Positions 6,293-7,713 of a stretch of 7,713 nucleotides of DNA are shown here, one piece after another. The translations under genes and the position numbers were made by a program. Origin of the DNA: an uncultured Atopobiaceae bacterium (GTDB lineage Bacteria; Actinomycetota; Coriobacteriia; Coriobacteriales; Atopobiaceae); assembly GCA_947303905.1 (NCBI GenBank), contig CAMYZR010000054.1, positions 1 to 7,713 of the forward strand, in the 5' to 3' direction. Below the pieces are notes generated by a model. That model made no database searches. It was not told the DNA's origin and saw only the letters and a list, made by a program, of their open reading frames with translations. Numbering within the stretch: the first letter of the stretch is position 1; the number at the start of each line of letters is the position of its first letter.

Positions 6293-6790
6293 ATGAATGC
6301 GATTGAGCAGCGTGCAAGCGTGCGTCAGTACACGGACGAGCCGGTGACCGACGAGGAGGTGCGCGCCATCCTTCGTGCGGCCATGGCGGCGCCGTCAGCG
6401 GGCAACCAGCAGCCCTGGGAGTTCTACGTGGTGCGCGATGCCGGGCGGCGAGAGACGCTGGCGGCCTGCAGCCCCTACGCAAAGCCGTGTCTGCGAGCCC
6501 CATTGGTGCTGGCCTTCTGCCAGCGCAGGGACGTGCGCTGGCCCTCCATGGTGGCGCAGGACATGGGTGCCTGCGTGGAGAACGCGCTGCTCGAGGTCAC
6601 GGAGCTGGGCCTTGGTGCCGTATGGATGGGCATCTATCCCGAGGAGGATCGCGTGCGGGCAACGGGCGAGGCACTGGCACTGCCCGACGGTCTCGAGACC
6701 TTTGCCCTGGTTGCCGTGGGGCATCCTGACAAGCCCGTCGTGGCGCAGGGTCCCTCGCGCTTTGACGAGGGCCGCATCCACTGGGAGTAG
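6293..6790 (+). CDS. Nitroreductase-family flavoprotein
   Basis: A 165-residue, cytoplasmic, FMN-dependent oxidoreductase, near the small end of the family, which usually works as a homodimer using NAD(P)H. The N-terminus has RASVRQYTDEPV (7-18), with arginines expected to hold the FMN phosphate. PSAGNQQPWEF (34-44) follows, then QDMGACVENALL (89-100) and the flavin-contacting GLGAVWMGIYP (106-116). It ends in VAVGHPDKP (140-148) and RFDEGRIHWE (156-165), the usual close of this subgroup. Family members reduce nitroaromatics, quinones or enones, and the natural substrate here is unknown. It lies 68 bp after the glucosidase stop and 48 bp before the esterase start on the same strand, so co-transcription is possible. 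Confidence 0.92.
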   Translation: MNAIEQRASVRQYTDEPVTDEEVRAILRAAMAAPSAGNQQPWEFYVVRDAGRRETLAACSPYAKPCLRAPLVLAFCQRRDVRWPSMVAQDMGACVENALLEVTELGLGAVWMGIYPEEDRVRATGEALALPDGLETFALVAVGHPDKPVVAQGPSRFDEGRIHWE

Positions 6791-6792
6791 GG

Positions 6793-6816
6793 CGGCATCT
6801 CGGCGATCGGGTGCCG
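6793..6816. repeat. Stem-loop between nitroreductase and hydrolase genes
   Basis: CGGCA (6793-6797) pairs with TGCCG (6812-6816) and the stem can be extended inward by T-G, C-G and T-G pairs, leaving an 8-base loop. It begins 2 bases after the nitroreductase stop and has no T-tail. It is a weak processing or attenuation element at most. Confidence 0.3.
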
Positions 6817-6828
6817 AAGCGAGCTGAC

Positions 6829-6833
6829 AGGAG
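6829..6833 (+). promoter_or_regulatory. Ribosome binding site for the hydrolase gene
   Basis: AGGAG lies 5 bases before the ATG at 6839, a standard spacing that supports this start. Confidence 0.7.
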
Positions 6834-6838
6834 CGGCT

Positions 6839-7687
6839 ATGCACGTTCGTCTTTCAGCGCGAGGGTTGGACCTGCGCTCCGAGCGCGTACGCATTGCCGC
6901 AGGTAGACGCCGCATGCCCGCACTTGTGCTGAAGCCGATCAAGCCTCGGGCCGATGCGCCAGGCGTGCTGTGGATCCACGGGGGCGGGTATGCCACGGGC
7001 ATGAAGGAGATGGTCTTCATGTCGCGGGCGGTGGACCTCGTCGAGCGCTACGGAGCAGTGGTGGTCTCGCCCGGGTACCGGCTTTCGTGGCGTGCGCCGT
7101 ATCCGGCCGCTCTCGACGACTGCTATGCCGCGCTGCTCTGGATCCGTGACCACGCGGTGGAGCTGGGCGTCAATCCCGCGCAGCTCATGGTGGGAGGGGA
7201 GAGCGCTGGCGGAGGCCTGACGGCCGCTCTCTGCCTGTTGGCACGCGACCGTGGTGAGGTTGCCGTGGCGTACCAGATGCCGCTCTATCCCATGATCGAC
7301 AACCTGGACACCGCCACCTCCGCAGACAACCACAACAAGATCTGGAACACGCGGCGCAACCACCAGGCTTGGTGGCTGTACTTGCGCAAAGACGCGCGGT
7401 CACCGCAGGCGTCACCCTATGCGGCTGCCGCTCGGGCGACCGATCTCGCGGGTCTTCCGCCGGCATACACCTTTGTGTGCACGGGCGAGCCCTTCTACGC
7501 GGAGACGCTGGCGTATGTGGAGGCGCTCCGTTCGGCAGGCGTGCCTGCCGAGGTGGACGTCTACGAAGGTCTCTACCACGCCTTTGACATGATGGAGCCA
7601 GATCTTCCCGAGTCCCAGCTTGCCCGCGCACGCTTCTGCGAGCACTTCGAGCGGGCCTGCGCAACCTGCTTTGCCCCACAAGGGTAG
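6839..7687 (+). CDS. Alpha/beta hydrolase, HSL/acetyl-esterase type
   Basis: A 282-residue serine hydrolase predicted to cleave short acyl esters. The oxyanion-hole motif HGGG (47-50) and the nucleophile elbow GESAGG (120-125, S122) are those of the hormone-sensitive-lipase/acetyl-esterase group. The catalytic histidine is H247 in LYHAFD. The acid is probably E217 in the CTGEPFYAE segment, where many relatives have Asp in a DPFRDE motif. There is no signal peptide or membrane segment, so it acts in the cytoplasm. The length is typical. It follows the nitroreductase by 48 bp with its own binding site. Possible substrates include acetylated sugars from glycan breakdown, which would fit the upstream glucosidase, but this is inference from position. 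Only 26 bases follow the stop, and they hold nothing recognisable. Confidence 0.92.
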   Translation: MHVRLSARGLDLRSERVRIAAGRRRMPALVLKPIKPRADAPGVLWIHGGGYATGMKEMVFMSRAVDLVERYGAVVVSPGYRLSWRAPYPAALDDCYAALLWIRDHAVELGVNPAQLMVGGESAGGGLTAALCLLARDRGEVAVAYQMPLYPMIDNLDTATSADNHNKIWNTRRNHQAWWLYLRKDARSPQASPYAAAARATDLAGLPPAYTFVCTGEPFYAETLAYVEALRSAGVPAEVDVYEGLYHAFDMMEPDLPESQLARARFCEHFERACATCFAPQG

Positions 7688-7713
7688 CGGCAAGCGAAGC
7701 CAAGTCTGACCTC

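Noticed and set aside
6854..7363. Antisense open frame inside the hydrolase gene
   Set aside because: The plus strand has a complete esterase with HGGG and GESAGG motifs; the minus frame shows no family features.
7688..7713. Right-edge tail
   Set aside because: Only 26 bases with no hairpin, start codon with a binding site, or repeat that could be supported.

Overview
The window is 7.7 kb of high-G+C bacterial chromosome (about 60-65% G+C by eye). It is densely packed, with strong Shine-Dalgarno sequences before most genes, mostly ATG starts and one GTG start. The gene content suggests a high-G+C Gram-positive anaerobe, perhaps a Coriobacteriia gut or oral lineage such as Olsenella or Collinsella: a two-component pair, a Firmicutes-type GNAT protein, a B3/4-domain protein, a cytoplasmic-type family 3 beta-glucosidase, a small nitroreductase and an acetyl-esterase-like hydrolase. 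The taxon is an inference from style and content; no marker gene is present. Seven complete protein genes were found, and no RNA genes, mobile elements or CRISPR arrays.

Layout. (1) 1-1920, plus strand: a terminator-like hairpin at the left edge, then an OmpR/PhoB-type response regulator followed at once by its membrane histidine kinase, almost certainly co-translated. The kinase has only a short segment outside the membrane, so its signal is not obvious. (2) 1988-3492, minus strand, convergent with the kinase: a B3/B4 (PheT-like) domain protein followed by a GNAT acetyltransferase, very likely one operon. (3) 3493-3641: a 149-bp divergent intergenic region holding an 8-bp inverted repeat around a smaller hairpin, and a second hairpin that puts the ribosome binding site of the next gene in its loop. 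(4) 3642-7687, plus strand: an 860-residue GH3 beta-glucosidase with an unusual C-terminal membrane hairpin, then a minimal nitroreductase and an alpha/beta hydrolase of the HSL/acetyl-esterase type. They are separated by 68 and 48 bp, each gap containing a small stem-loop.

How the genes may work together. The regulator/kinase pair is self-contained, and nothing in the sequence ties it to the other genes. The glucosidase would release glucose from beta-glucosides (or a related sugar from related glycosides), probably on the cytoplasmic face of the membrane. The nitroreductase and esterase could act on aglycones or other small aromatic or ester compounds, but that link is guesswork from position. 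No complete novel system is evident. The best leads are the membrane-anchored GH3 architecture and the structured leader in front of it.
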